Below the pieces are notes generated by a model. It ran no database searches. It saw nothing but the letters and a program-made list of their open reading frames with translations, and was not told where the DNA came from. From positions 17,052,001 to 17,116,000 of the forward strand of contig NC_079883.1 in NCBI RefSeq assembly GCF_029227915.1: DNA of 64,000 nt. Direction: 5' to 3'. Positions 44,254 to 54,894 of this stretch are shown piece by piece. Source of the DNA: Hydractinia symbiolongicarpus (Eukaryota > Cnidaria > Hydrozoa > Anthoathecata > Hydractiniidae). Positions within the stretch are counted from its first letter, which is position 1, and each line of letters starts with the position of its first letter. A program made the translations under genes and the position numbers.

Positions 44254-45855
44254 GTGGTTTGTAAGCAAATAAACATAGCTAACCTTACAAGTGATGAAAT
44301 TATATGTTCTGAGCTAAACATCAGAAGCAAAAAATGGACTATTATCACCCTTTATCGTCCACCACGTCATTCTAATCTTCAAAGTTTCTTTGAAGATTTG
44401 GAGAAAATTCTAAACAAAACACTCTCATTTTGTGATAACATCATTGTGATGGGGGACATAAACATTGATACTCATAATAAAAATGAAATAATAAATTATC
44501 ATTACATAACTTCTCTTTGCGATACTTTTGACCTAAAGAACTTAGTCAAAGACAAAACATGTTTTGCAAGTGAACAAGGAACATCAATTGATGTTATTTT
44601 AACAAATAAACAAAGGTCTTTTCAAAACACTATGGTTACTGAGACTGGACTCAGTGACCATCATCTGATGATTACAACTTTCCTAAGATCTCATCTGGTA
44701 AGATTGAAACCAAAACTAATTGTTTATAGAAGTAACAGAAAGTTTGATGAGAGAAAGTTTCTTTCTGATGTTAAGAATACACGTTTTGATTTTAATGAAA
44801 ATGACCCTGCTTCAAATTAAGACCACTTGACAAAAACGTTTAGTTCTATTATTGAAAAGCATGCCCCTTTAAAACAGAAACTGCTCAGGGTTAATGAAGC
44901 ACCTTTTATGAATAAAGAACTTAAGCAAGCCATTTATACCAGGTCAAGATTTAAAAATCGATACAATAAAGATCCTACTGAAGAAAACAAGATTAAATAT
45001 AAAAAACAACGAAATAAGTGTGTTGGCCTCAGAAAGAAAGCCATAAAAATGTATTTTAAAATTTTTATAGATTCTGGGATTGTAGAAAATAAAACTTTTT
45101 GTAAAACTATTAAGCCGTTTATAACCAATAAAAGTGGTTTAAACAATGATAACATTATGATTATCAAAGATGGTGCTCAGATAACCAATGACGGTGAGCT
45201 TGCTGAATTATTTAATGATCACTATATAAACATTGTAGAAAAAAGTAGTGGAACCAAGCCAATATCAATTGGTTATCGAAATTCCTTAGACAAAGAGAGA
45301 CTAATTAATGAGATAATTAAAACATACGAGAGTCATCCGAGTATTGTCAAAATTAAAGCCTGCAACGAAAATATAAATCTTTTTAACTTTGAGGAGGTAG
45401 ATGACAACACAATCAAAAAACTTTTTACTAATTTAAACATAAATTCCTCTCCAGGTAGAGACAAAATACCCCCAAAGCTTGTGAAGTTAGTTAGTGAATA
45501 TCTGATTGGCCCATTGAAAAATGCTATAAACAGCAGCGTAAAATTGAATATTTTTCCCGATGGAGCCAAACGTGCAACGGTAGCACCTCTTGACAAAGGA
45601 GGCAAAGACAAACATAGCATTAGAAATTTTAGACCTGTCAGTGTGTTGAATGTATTTTCAAAATTCTATGAAAACATAATGAAGGATCAAATCATGTCTT
45701 TCATAGAATCGAAACTTTCAATATTTTTGTCAGCCTATCGGAAAAACTATAATACACAGCATGTCTTAGTTCGTTTACTAGAAGAATGGAAAAAAAAACT
45801 TGATATGAATTACGTGGTTGGTGCAGTCTTAAATGGATCTATCAAAAGCTTTTGA
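44254..45855 (+). pseudogene. LINE endonuclease and RT first part (right arm)
   Basis: Same content as the left arm: endonuclease motifs VMGDINIDTH and GLSDHHLM, an in-frame TAA at 44818-44820, then SSPGRDKIPPKLVKL and the FRPVSVLN block of reverse transcriptase. It ends in the wrong frame (VLNGSIKSF) because of the extra A also present in the left arm. Confidence 0.9.
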
Positions 45856-46948
45856 TTGCGTGCCACATGATTTACTAATTGCTAAACTTGAGGCATATGG
45901 ATTTGAAATTAATGCCCTGAAATTTGTCCTGTCATACCTAACAAATAGAGAACATTCTACTCGTATAAACGGACACTACAGTCTTTTCCAAATGATTCTT
46001 TCAGGTGTGCCGCAAGGATCAATCTTAGGCCCGATAATTTTTAATATTTTTCTTAACGATATTTTTCTTTTTATAACCAAAAGTGACCTACACAATTATG
46101 CTGATGATAATACATTGTCAAGCTTTTCCAATTCAATTCCAAACCTCATTAAAATTTTAGAAGGTGAGTCTGAGCAGGCATTAGCATGGCTACATGAAAA
46201 TAAAACGATTGCTAACCCTGACAAATTTCAATGCATTATCATCAGCAAAGATAGGATAGAAAACACAAGTAGTAAACTGATAAGAATCGGAGATAAAAAC
46301 ATATATTCGGAAGACACAATCAAACTGTTAGGAGTTAAAATTGACAATAACCTTAGATTTGATCAGCACTTAAAAGAGGTTTGCAAGACAGCATCTGCGC
46401 AATTAAATGCTTTGTATAGATTTAAAAACATACTTCCTTTTAAAGCTAAGAATGTCTTAGCAGAAAGTTTTGTGTATTCAAACTTTAACTGCTGTTCACT
46501 TTTTTGGAATTTCTCATCTTCAAAATCACTTTCTAGGGTCGAAAAACTCCATAAGCGAGCCCTAAAATTTGTAGATAGCGGATATTCAGAGAGAAAAGAA
46601 AAGTACATTTCTAGCAAGAACAAAAGTAACTATATGAAAATTATGCGAATAAGAAATCTATGTATAGAGATTTTTAAATCTCTTAATAATTTAAATCCGC
46701 CATTTATGTTAGACATCTTTCAACGCAACGAAACAAACAGGCCAGTACGAAGTCAATATGTAAATAATCTTAAAACATTGAACTTTAATACTAAGAATTT
46801 TGGGGAAAAATGTCTTCGCTCATTAGGGCCTAAAATTTGGAATACTTTACCTTCCGAATTGAAAAGTTGTAACAGCCTTAAGAAATTTAAAACGAAACTA
46901 AAGGAGTATGATTTCAGTCTCTCGGTCTATTTTAATAATTTTTCATAA
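45833..46948 (+). pseudogene. LINE reverse transcriptase, second part (right arm)
   Basis: AFDCVPHDLLIAKLEAYGF, GVPQGSILGP and NYADDNTL carry the palm motifs. The C-terminal region runs to the natural stop after FSLSVYFNNFS. The end KIWNTLPSELKSCNSLKKFK is the usual C-terminus of CR1/Jockey-type RTs, showing what is missing from the left arm. Confidence 0.9.
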
Positions 46949-47114
46949 TTTTTATACATTTTTCATAAAACTATAAACAAACTTTTGTCGGATTTGATTA
47001 GTTTCCTGTATATTTATAAATATGTATTTAATTATTTTTTTTTATATCAGGAAGCTATATGTACATAGTTATTTCTCCGACGTTAAATAAATTAAGAAAA
47101 AAAAAATAAAAAAT

Positions 47115-47900
47115 AACACCCTCAACCACGTGTACAAGCCTCTAAAGGCTGTAATATGGCCTTTTGCAAACTAATAAAGGTCGTACACATAAATCGCGTT
47201 CGTCCACCTGCCTGCGCGAGTTACCATTAGTCTAATCCTTCCACTCTGAATGGACTACGACGTCCCAAGTTGTTTTCCATTGTGCCATGGTCTTATAACA
47301 CCGTCAACTACGTGAACAGAATTCTAAAGGCCGTAGTATGATCTTCTGACACTTAATAAAGGTCATACATGTAAATGGAGTGGTTTCACGTGCATACCAA
47401 GGTTCAGTCGGTCTAATCCTTCCACTGTCAATGGAGCACGACGTCCCAAGTTGTTTGTCATTGCGTCATGGCGTTATAACACCGTCATCTACGGGTACAA
47501 GCCTCTTATGCCTGTTACATTGCATTTGGCAGCCGAATAAAGGGTCATACACGCAAATCACGTATTTCCACGTGTCTACGCAGGGTAGCATCGGTCTAAT
47601 CCTTCCACTCTCAATGGACTAAGACGTCCTAAATTGTTTGCCATTGCTACATTGCCTTATAACACCGTCAACCACGTAAACAGGTCTCTAAAGGCTGTAA
47701 TATGGCCTTTTGCAGCCGAATAAAGGTCATCCACGTAAATCACGTGGTTCCACGTACCTACGCAGGGTACCATCGGTCTAATCCTTCCACTCTCAATGAA
47801 CTACGATGTCCCAAGTCGTTTTTCATTGCCCCTTAACCTTATAACACCGTCAACTACACGTACAGGCCTCTATAGACTGTAATAACGGTCAAACTCTCAT
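47115..47900. repeat. 182-bp satellite, about four copies
   Basis: ATAACACCGTCAAC-like words recur at 47115, 47295, 47475, 47659 and 47841. Each unit has GGTCTAATCCTTCCACTCT and GACGTCCCAAGTTGTTT. It sits between the LINE 3' end and the first Polinton leader, so it might be a terminal tandem array of the Polinton or an unrelated satellite. Confidence 0.9.
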
Positions 47901-47905
47901 AAAAA

Positions 47906-48138
47906 TTATCATACACAATTTTTCTTTTCACATTACAACTTTTCGTCATGCGCAGTAAGTCTCAGTGCTATCATACGCAAGTGGGGTAAAATCCCTAATA
48001 AGCGGTGTTTAGTCATGTATATCAAGGTTAAGTCCCTATCATACAAAAATGAGTAGGGAAATTCCCAACATGCTCGGCAAAAAAATTGAGCAAATGCCAG
48101 AGCACCCATTTTTCCAAAAACCGTGTATGTAATAAAGA
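47906..48138 (+). promoter_or_regulatory. Polinton leader, copy 1
   Basis: About 230 bp upstream of the repeat-protein gene matches the leader of the polymerase gene at 57131-57393. Shared words are CAACTTTTCGTCA, CTCAGTGCTATCATACGCAA, CATACAAAAATGAGTAGGG and AATAAAGATG at the start codon. Two unlike genes sharing their upstream sequence suggests a common promoter or 5' UTR. Confidence 0.75.
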
Positions 48139-49088
48139 TGCAGGGAACTTTAAAAGACATGTGCGCAATTTCAAGAGCCCGTGGACTATGTAGGGGTGTT
48201 CAAGGGATGCGCAAACAGAATATAATTAAGCATATCCAGGACGATATTGCCCTTCAGGACATGTATAACAAATCTGTTGAAACACATCCCTGGACGCTAG
48301 ATGATATGCCATACCGGTTCAAAACATATGATATATGCAGCAGGGCCGCCGAAAAGTATCCAATGGTACTCGAGTGTGTACCGGATCATATCATTACGTA
48401 TGACATGTCCAACAAAGCCGTTAAAAAGGATACCTTTGCGCTCAGGTATGTCCCCGACAGGCTTAACACGCGAGACATGTGCAACAAGGTCGTTGAAAAA
48501 GATCCTCGGATCTTCGAGTGTGTACGGGATCGGTTTAAGACGGAAGACATGTGCGATGAGGTAGTTGAAAGGGATTCACTTGCGCTTTATGGCGTGCCGG
48601 ATCGGTTCAGGACTCAAGACATGCGCAACAAGGCTGTTGAACAAATTCCCTACCTATTCAAGTATGTGCCGGATAGATTTGAGACGCAAGACATGTGAGA
48701 CAGGGTTGTCGATGAATTTTCCGGAAAAGTTCAGTATATCCCCGACAGGTTCAAGACGCAAGACATGTGCAACAAAGTCGTTGGGATTGATCTTCTTTTG
48801 CTCATGTATGTGCCGGATCAATTCAAGACGTGGGAGATGTGTAACAATGCGGTTGAAAATTATCCCAGCCGGTTCCGGTACGTGCCGGACTGGTTTGTCA
48901 CCGGGACAATGTTGAAAAATAGAAAAATTGGAGCTAGGTGGCGAAAAGAATATCGCCAGAGGAAATCCTAAAAGGCTATAATTAAGGAGGATTTAGCCCC
49001 GGTAGCCTGGCATCCGGATAGGGTCATCGATTGGTGCTTTTTCGAGGATGAAAAGGAAGATCTTGAAAGGTTGTGGGGATTGGCTTAG
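48139..49088 (+). pseudogene. Polinton 24-residue repeat protein
   Basis: From the ATG at 48139 the frame contains nine tandem 24-residue units on the plan DMCNKVVEKDPxxFEYVPDR plus FKTQ. Each unit probably forms two short helices, in the manner of the DUF4116-type repeats of some viral and bacterial proteins (comparison from memory). A C-terminal block AWHPDRVIDWCFFEDEKEDL ends the protein. Two in-frame stops break it: TGA at 48696-48698, replacing the Cys codon of the seventh unit, and TAA at 48969-48971. Removing neither changes the frame, so point mutation is the cause. Function is unknown; binding of other proteins is the usual guess for such arrays. Confidence 0.75.
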
Positions 49089-49093
49089 GCCAA

Positions 49094-49124
49094 GGTTATC
49101 TTACAACATTGTTGTAAGATGACC
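49094..49124. terminator. Intergenic hairpin after the repeat-protein gene
   Basis: ATCTTACAAC, loop ATT, GTTGTAAGAT: ten perfect pairs, extended to 14 with one mismatch. It begins a few bases after the stop codon and is followed by ATAATAAATG, which holds both an AATAAA signal and the next start codon. Confidence 0.6.
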
Positions 49125-49132
49125 CATAATAA

Positions 49133-49342
49133 ATGTGCATTAACTGTCAATCAAAATTCAATAGCTTTAGAACTATAGTATTCATGACCTTCCTGACCGG
49201 CATCGGTCTCTCTCTGCCACTTAAAGCCTTAGCATGCGTACAAGAATCAGAGAAGGAGAAGTATAATAAGCAGAGGATTCAAGACCTATGAGAACGTCTT
49301 GATGACCTAGAAGATGATGATAATCCTTGTAATTGTAAATAA
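49133..49342 (+). pseudogene. Polinton small membrane protein
   Basis: A 69-residue frame starts MCINCQSKFNSF and has one hydrophobic segment, IVFMTFLTGIGLSLPLKALA (residues ~15-35), then a charged coil and a CNCK end. A TGA at 49289-49291 interrupts it. It could be a membrane-anchored or secreted small protein. The next gene starts 2 bases after its stop, a very compact layout. Confidence 0.5.
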
Positions 49343-49343
49343 A

Positions 49344-49547
49344 ATGGAACAATGTAAGGACTGTGAAAGGGTACCCGATGCATACGACAGGTGTACCTGC
49401 GGACGTAGGTTTGTGGGAAATGGTAAAATTTTGTGTTGGTATTGCTATTACGAATATATCACATATAACGGAGATGGTTGTGTATGTGCAATGACATGCA
49501 ATTCTCTGAAGTCGTTCATATACAATAAACAGGATGCTACAATTTGA
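49344..49547 (+). CDS. Polinton small Cys-rich zinc-binding-like protein
   Basis: 67 residues from the ATG at 49344, with CKDCERVPDAYDRCTCGRRF and LCWYCYYEY, then CVCAMTC. The four paired Cys groups suggest two zinc sites. The frame is intact. Its end overlaps by 14 bp the start of the next gene in another frame. Function not recognised. Confidence 0.6.
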   Translation: MEQCKDCERVPDAYDRCTCGRRFVGNGKILCWYCYYEYITYNGDGCVCAMTCNSLKSFIYNKQDATI

Positions 49548-49775
49548 GAACGAGCTTGTCAGCCCTAAATTATTCTACTCATTTGCTGCTACTTTTACAG
49601 ACATCGACTACCAATGTGGACTACCTGACAGTGTCGGATCCCATTCCCGCCCACGGGGGTAAGGATAATCGGTAGACAGTAGGATACCATACACGGGACC
49701 TTGTGGTTTCCTTGAGGGTAAAAACACCCAAAATCTGGTCGGCACATGGAGTGACCCGATACAACGCTAATACAG
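49534..49775 (+). pseudogene. Polinton unknown gene, 5' part (split by LINE)
   Basis: From the ATG at 49534 the protein starts MLQFENELVSPKLFYSFAAT, then changes frame near 49,605 and continues as VDYLTVSDPIPAHGGKDNR. A TAG follows at about 49,671. The reading goes on to the LINE insertion at 49776. The second part is at 54488-54822, in register once the LINE and one ACAG copy are removed. Family not recognised; it may be a structural protein. Confidence 0.55.
49772..49775. repeat. LINE target-site duplication ACAG, left
   Basis: ACAG, repeated at 54484-54487 on the other side of the LINE. It is only 4 bp, but removing one copy with the LINE restores the host frame. Confidence 0.6.
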
Positions 49776-49865
49776 TTTGTTTGTTTGTAAATTTATTTAT
49801 AGTCGGTACATTATATACAAGTTTCGTGAAAAGAAAAATTATATGCATAGCTCTAAAAAGTAGTG

Positions 49866-51713
49866 CTAATCAAAACCGACTGAAATTAAAGTGCAAATAG
49901 AAATAATATTAAATAATAATAATTGAATAAGAGAAAATATTTTTAAATTTTTATATATACAAAAAAGAGTAAAATTTAAATAAAAGCGTGTTTGGGACAA
50001 TTCAAATACCTCACAAAAACATTTACTTCCATTCCAACTTTTGATCGCATTTTTAAAAGTACTAAGAGACTCTGAGGATTTCAAGTGATTGGGTAATTTA
50101 TTCCATATTTTTGGCCCCAGGGAAGAGAGACTTTTTGTTCCAAAACTAACGGTATCTATATTTTGGACTGTTAAATTATTAACATTTTGTGATCTCACTG
50201 GTCTACCACTCCCATGAAATTTAAAGATATCTTTAATGTATGTCGGATTGAGTTCGTGCAAAGTCTTATATATTTCTGTACATAATGTTTTAAGTCTATA
50301 GACGCTCATTTGGTATTTTCCTGCTTTCAAAAGGAGTTCGTCGTAAGTACTATCATTATCATTTAATAAGAAACGCAAAGCTCTCTTCTGAATTTGTTCA
50401 ATCTTCAACAAAGATTTATATGAAGAGAAATTCCATACTAAAGGGCAATAATTAAAGTTAGAGTATATAAAACTTTGTACCAGCGCTAATTTGGCTTTGT
50501 GAGATAAAAACGTGCCAAGTCTAAACAGTGCATTCAATTGTGCTGATGATTTTTTGATAAGTTTAGAAATGTGAGAGTCGAAATTCAAGCCATTATCAAT
50601 GGTCACTCCTAGTAAATTAACTTCGCTTTCTGTTTTAATTAAATTGTCACCAATTTTTACCACTAAATCACAATTGTTACATTTATCTCTGGTGACAATG
50701 ATTGATTGAAATTTTTTTGGATTGGCCATCATTTTGTTATTTTTCAACCACACTAGTGCTATATTAGATTCACATTTTAAAAGTTTAATTAAGTTTGAAA
50801 TTGAGTTTGAGAAAGCAGAAAGGGAATTGTCATCAGCATAATTGTGTACACTGGCTTTTTTAATAAAATAAATAAAGTCATTAATAAAAATGTTAAATAA
50901 AATAGGTCCTAAAATTGATCCTTGGGGTACTCCAGACAGAATTAATTGGAAAAGACTAAGCTGATTATTTATGCGGGTAGATTGCTCTCTGTCAGAAAGG
51001 TACGATAAAATTAGAAGTAGGGCATCCTGGCTAAAGCCATAGGCATTTAATTTAGCAATAAGTAAATCATGAGGCACGCAATCAAAAGCTTTAGATAGAT
51101 CCATTAAAACTGCACCAACTACGTAATGTTTATCTAATTTTTGTTTCCATTTTTCCAATAATCCTATAAGTACATGTTGTGTGCTATATGATTCCCTATA
51201 GGCTGATAAAAATTTTGAAAGTTTATTATCAATATAATCAACAATTTGAGATTTTATTATTCTCTCATAAAATTTTGAAAATATATTTAAAATGCTGACT
51301 GGTCTATAGTTGTTTACACATAATTTATCTTTCCTACCTTTATCAATAGGGGATACAGTAGCGCGTTTGGCTCTCCTCCGAAAAACAGAGAGACAAATAC
51401 TGTTGTTAATGGCATTTGTTAAGGGTTTTATCAAATAAGGTTTTGCTAACTTCACCATTTTAGCCGTTATCTTGTCCTCTCCAGATGCCACACCTACTTT
51501 TAGATCCCCGAAAAGTTTAGAGACTTCATTTTCCGAGACTTCCTTAAAGTTAAACAACATTTCATTATTTTGATCAATTAGTGAATTTTTAATTTCAAGA
51601 ATACTAGGGTGATTTTTATATGTTTCCAGAATCTTTGAGATTTCTTCATTCATTTCTATTTTCAGATTGATAATTTCGTAGCGACACTGGTTTAACTCCA
51701 CTATATTTTTCAA
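49866..51713 (-). pseudogene. LINE reverse transcriptase
   Basis: The long frame has SGEDKITAKMVKLAKPYLIK, NYRPVSILNIFSKFYE, LSAYRESYSTQHVLIGLLEK, VLMDLSKAFDCVPHDLLIAK, LSGVPQGSILGPILFN and HNYADDNSLSAF, all in one frame of about 600 codons. The C-terminal KIWNKLPNHLKSSESLSTFK is typical of CR1/Jockey-group elements. This reverse transcriptase is intact; the breaks lie upstream. Confidence 0.93.
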
Positions 51714-53012
51714 CTATATGTATGTACTCTTCATTGAAAATTTCCGCTAATTCATTTTCATCCGTTACTATAATATCATCGTGAACAATCATAATTTCAT
51801 TAGAGCTCTTACCTGATTTGTTAGTAAGGAAAGGTTTAACAGTGCTCCAAAATTTCTTATTTTGAATAATGCCACCCTCCATAACACTATTAAAATGCTC
51901 TTAAATCGCCTGTCGTCTCATACTAACACACTTATTTCTTTGTTTTTTATATTTTGCCCTATTTTCATCTGTTCGATTTTTGTTAAAATTGTTTTTAAGA
52001 CGAGATCTTGTGTAAATTGCTTTTCGTAATTTTTTATTCATAAACGGGGCTTCGTTACCCCGAACTAATTTAATTTTTATAGGTGCATGTTTATCAATTA
52101 TATTTCGAAATTTCAGTACAAGGTTCTCATAACTTTCATTTGGATCTATGTTATCACAACAAAAATCTGTGCTCCTCACTACTTCAAGAAAAACTTGCTC
52201 ATCAAATTTTTTAAAACACCTATACGATATCTCTTTCGATTTTAAACGTACTAAAAAAGTCTTCATAAAAGTAGAAATCATATGGTGGTCACTAAGTCCA
52301 GTTTCAAAAGATTTAGAATTATGGAAACATGCATGTTTATTTGTTAAAAACACATCTATTCGTGATGCACGAGTATTTGTGAAACATGTTTTTTGTTTTA
52401 TTAAATTTTTTAAATTGTAGGTTTCGCAAAAAGTTGTAAAACTGTCAAAACCTGTCGAACTTGAGTCATCACAATCAATATTTATATCGCCCATGACTAC
52501 AACATTATCATAAGTTTTGAAAGCCAAATCAAGTGAGCGTTCTATCTCAATAAAAAAGTTACTTAAGTTAGAAGATTCTGGTGGTCTATATACACTAAAA
52601 ATTTTTTATTTCTCACTGTAATCTCAGAACAAATAACTTCATTTTTCTTTGGCTCAAGGTTCGATAATTGCTTACAAATCAGCCCTTTTTTGACGTATTC
52701 AATAAGTCCCCCTCCATTTTTAACCCTGTCCCTTCTGTTTCGTATTTCATAATTTTCAATATCAAATTGAGCAGACGGAAATTCAAGGTTTAATTTAGTT
52801 TCTGCCAAAACAAAGTAATCTGGTGATATTTTTGTTACAACTTTGCGAACATCTACTATCTTGTTCCTTAAGCTATTTAAGTTTAAATAGCAAAGCAAAG
52901 GATTATTCGGATGCTTAAGCCGCAAATGTTTAGCATTTTCTAAATCACATTCATTAGAAAAACCATCTTGCTCCTTTTTTGAGACATCACTTAAAGTTAC
53001 GGAACACCCCAA
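51646..53012 (-). pseudogene. LINE endonuclease and linker
   Basis: The linker starts NNPLLCYLNLNSLRNKIVDV. The AP-type endonuclease has YFVLAETKLN (Glu), NVVVMGDINIDCDD, RIDVFLTNKHAC and GLSDHHMIST. Frame breaks lie near 52,600, 51,900 (a TAA) and 51,700. The endonuclease nicks target DNA to prime reverse transcription. Confidence 0.9.
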
Positions 53013-53692
53013 GAAACCGTGTTTACATATAAAAAATTATTTAAATAATTCAAAAAATTATTGGCTAAAAATACTTTCCCATTATCATTTAAGTGTAGAC
53101 CATCTTTCCACAAGTTGAGCTCTTTAATCATTTCGTTGTTTACAAAAATATGGTCGTGTGCAATAGCTTTATCTTCTACGGCTCTATTCACTTTATTAAT
53201 TTTCTCAAAACATACTCGCTTGCACCTGATGATACTTGATATAAAAACTTTTTCCACGCCATGCTCTTTACATTTATCTGCTATGTTAACGATGTTATTA
53301 GCAATTTGTTCTTCAGTATTGTCGTTTTCGTCCATATTAAGAAGATCGTTAATTCCTACGTGCAACACAACGATATCGGGGCGCTCGTCGATTAGGGTGG
53401 GTAGGGCATAATGGCCAAGATTCTTCACATTTGTACATGGAAAACTTTTTATTCTTGCATCACCATTTTTCAAGTGTCTATTAAATTCTCTTGTCTTAAT
53501 TCCTTTAGGAATACAATCGCAGATGATTCTGACTTTTTTCTTCTCCGTGGCTGGCTCTCTCATACCTTGTTGATCATTGTTAGTATTATAAAAGTATTTT
53601 TCCCTTTCCGGATAGTGACTTACAACTGGATTTGGCCTTCTGGGAGGAAACGTTATATTACGTGCATTTGTTGACCCATTAGTTTGTGACAA
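52997..53692 (-). pseudogene. LINE SGNH-hydrolase-like domain
   Basis: KVRIICDCIPKGI holds the position of block I (usually GDS), DIVVLHVGINDLLNMDEND is the GxND block III, and LWKDGLHLNDNGKVFLANNF is the DxxH block V. CR1-type LINEs often carry such an esterase domain in their first protein. The GDS Ser appears as CDCIP here, so activity is doubtful. Confidence 0.8.
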
Positions 53693-54461
53693 AAACCTTC
53701 CACTTGATTGATTGTCAGAGTCTGTATTAACGTTTGTATTATTAGGGTTTTCAAAGTTTAAAACCTCATGAGGAAGATTATCAAATCTATTTCTCGAAGT
53801 ATAATCATAATAATTACTACCTGACTTTGTAGATGGTGGTCCTCTGGGGACTTTATGCCTATTATCGATTTTTTCTGTTCTGGTTGACCGTGCTTGTATT
53901 ACGTTGTTGTTGTTTTTACAAAGTTGAATAATAAGATTCCTATATTCTTTTAATTCGTCCTTTAAAAACTATTTTCTTGTCTAAGCTGTTCCACTAAATC
54001 ATCAGAAAAAAACTTTCGAGTTTGATCGATTTTATACGTAAAATTTTGTGTGACCAAACCTTGAAAAACTTCAAACTCACGACAACTGGAGATTTCTTTT
54101 GACAAGAAAGATTCTTCTTTTGCCGACGACATGTTTAAACCACTCTCTTCCGAAATCACAAATTTTCGTTATCTTCGTTACTGCATTTCTGTAAATCAAC
54201 ATTTTCGTTATCTGTTTTACAAAATCTATAACTTTGTTTACCATTACTCTCTGAAACGTAAATAAAATCTTTATCACACAAAGTTTCCAATGTAGACTTT
54301 ATTACATCAGGTTCTAAGTCTTTTGTATTATTCATTATGGCATCTGTGTCCGCCCTTTTTCTTTTTTTGTGAATTTCTCTGATTGAATCAATAACTTTCC
54401 TTTCAAAATCTAAAACATGAACTTGAGAACTGTACGAATGACCGCCTTCGACCGCCATCAT
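53693..54461 (-). pseudogene. LINE N-terminal winged-helix-like region
   Basis: From the ATG at 54461 (MMAVEGGHSYSSQVHVLDFE), residues ~15-85 (VIDSIREIHKKRKRADTDAI, IKSTLETLCDKDFIYV, GKQSYRF) look like a winged-helix fold. After a frame change near 54,150 a second segment has a coil (FFSDDLVEQLRQENSF), then a Ser/Asn-rich linker up to the SGNH domain. The fold call rests on pattern only. Confidence 0.45.
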
Positions 54462-54483
54462 GGATAAGATAATCAACTAATCA

Positions 54484-54487
54484 ACAG
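54484..54487. repeat. LINE target-site duplication ACAG, right
   Basis: Second copy of ACAG from 49772-49775. Confidence 0.6.
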
Positions 54488-54822
54488 TGCCGCCAATGGG
54501 TCTCGATTTTGAAGAGTACCCCGATTGGATTGCGAAGTATTGCCAAATCTGGAATAAAATCGAAGAGTTGATCTCCGAGCAATTGACGACAGAGCCTGTT
54601 AAAAAGGACCGTTATGTGAACGCCAAACTCAATTACTACAAGGATGCAATCACAACTAAATTCTACGGTATGCCAATACCCTACGATGAACCCTGCCAAG
54701 CCAGTGCCATCCTGGCTATTTCATCGGTGTATGTGCAAGGCAAAAACTACTACCCCCAGGTACATATCACGTAATGCCGATACAAAGACTTTAAAAAGGA
54801 ATGGTTGCTGAGTGAAGATTAA
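54488..54822 (+). pseudogene. Polinton unknown gene, 3' part
   Basis: Continuation of the gene starting at 49534: PPMGLDFEEYPDWIAKYCQI, EQLTTEPVKKDRYVNAKLNY, then FYGMPIPYDEPCQASAIL. A TAA at 54772-54774 is followed in frame by CRYKDFKKEWLLSED and a final TAA at 54820-54822. The acidic, aromatic-rich composition would fit a structural protein, but the family was not recognised. Confidence 0.55.
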
Positions 54823-54827
54823 AAACC

Positions 54828-54864
54828 ATATATTTTATGGGTCTATAAGACCCATAAAATATAT
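54828..54864. terminator. 37-bp hairpin between convergent Polinton genes
   Basis: The arm ATATATTTTATGGGTCT, loop ATA and exact reverse complement give 17 perfect pairs. It lies 6 bp after the stop of the plus-strand gene and ~30 bp from the stop of the minus-strand gene. The place fits a shared transcription terminator or 3'-end signal. Confidence 0.65.
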
Positions 54865-54894
54865 AAAATTAGGGCTTATACTCGGGCGGAGATT

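Larger units (their letters stand above)
43508..47116 (+). mobile_element. CR1-like LINE, 5' truncated
   Basis: In order: the end of an SGNH-hydrolase-like domain (43508-43820), a linker, endonuclease, reverse transcriptase and an AT-rich 3' UTR ending in AAATAAATTAAGAAAAAA near 47,100. The part 43825-46851 is duplicated in inverse orientation to its left. The 5' end is cut at the junction with the inverted arm. A more complete relative is at 49776-54483. Confidence 0.9.
49776..54483 (-). mobile_element. Full-length CR1-like LINE inserted in the Polinton
   Basis: The minus-strand element runs from a 5' UTR at 54483 to a 3' tail with AAACAAACAAA at 49776. It encodes a winged-helix-like N-terminus, a coil, an SGNH-hydrolase-like domain, an AP-type endonuclease and reverse transcriptase. 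It is the diverged relative of the inverted LINE at 40.5-47.1 kb. The frame changes several times, so it is inactive. The insertion splits a Polinton gene. Confidence 0.92.

Noticed and set aside
40481-46851. Two independent LINE insertions head to head, or twin priming
   Set aside because: Both arms share the same stop, inserted base and frame break and have equal length; twin priming would not duplicate the 3' region.
47380-47622. Plus-strand frame across the 182-bp satellite
   Set aside because: The frame only spans satellite units and shows repeat-derived peptides.
47933-48160. Antisense frame in the Polinton leader, similar to one at 57172-57369
   Set aside because: The two copies differ mostly by amino-acid-changing substitutions, so shared promoter or UTR sequence explains the similarity better.
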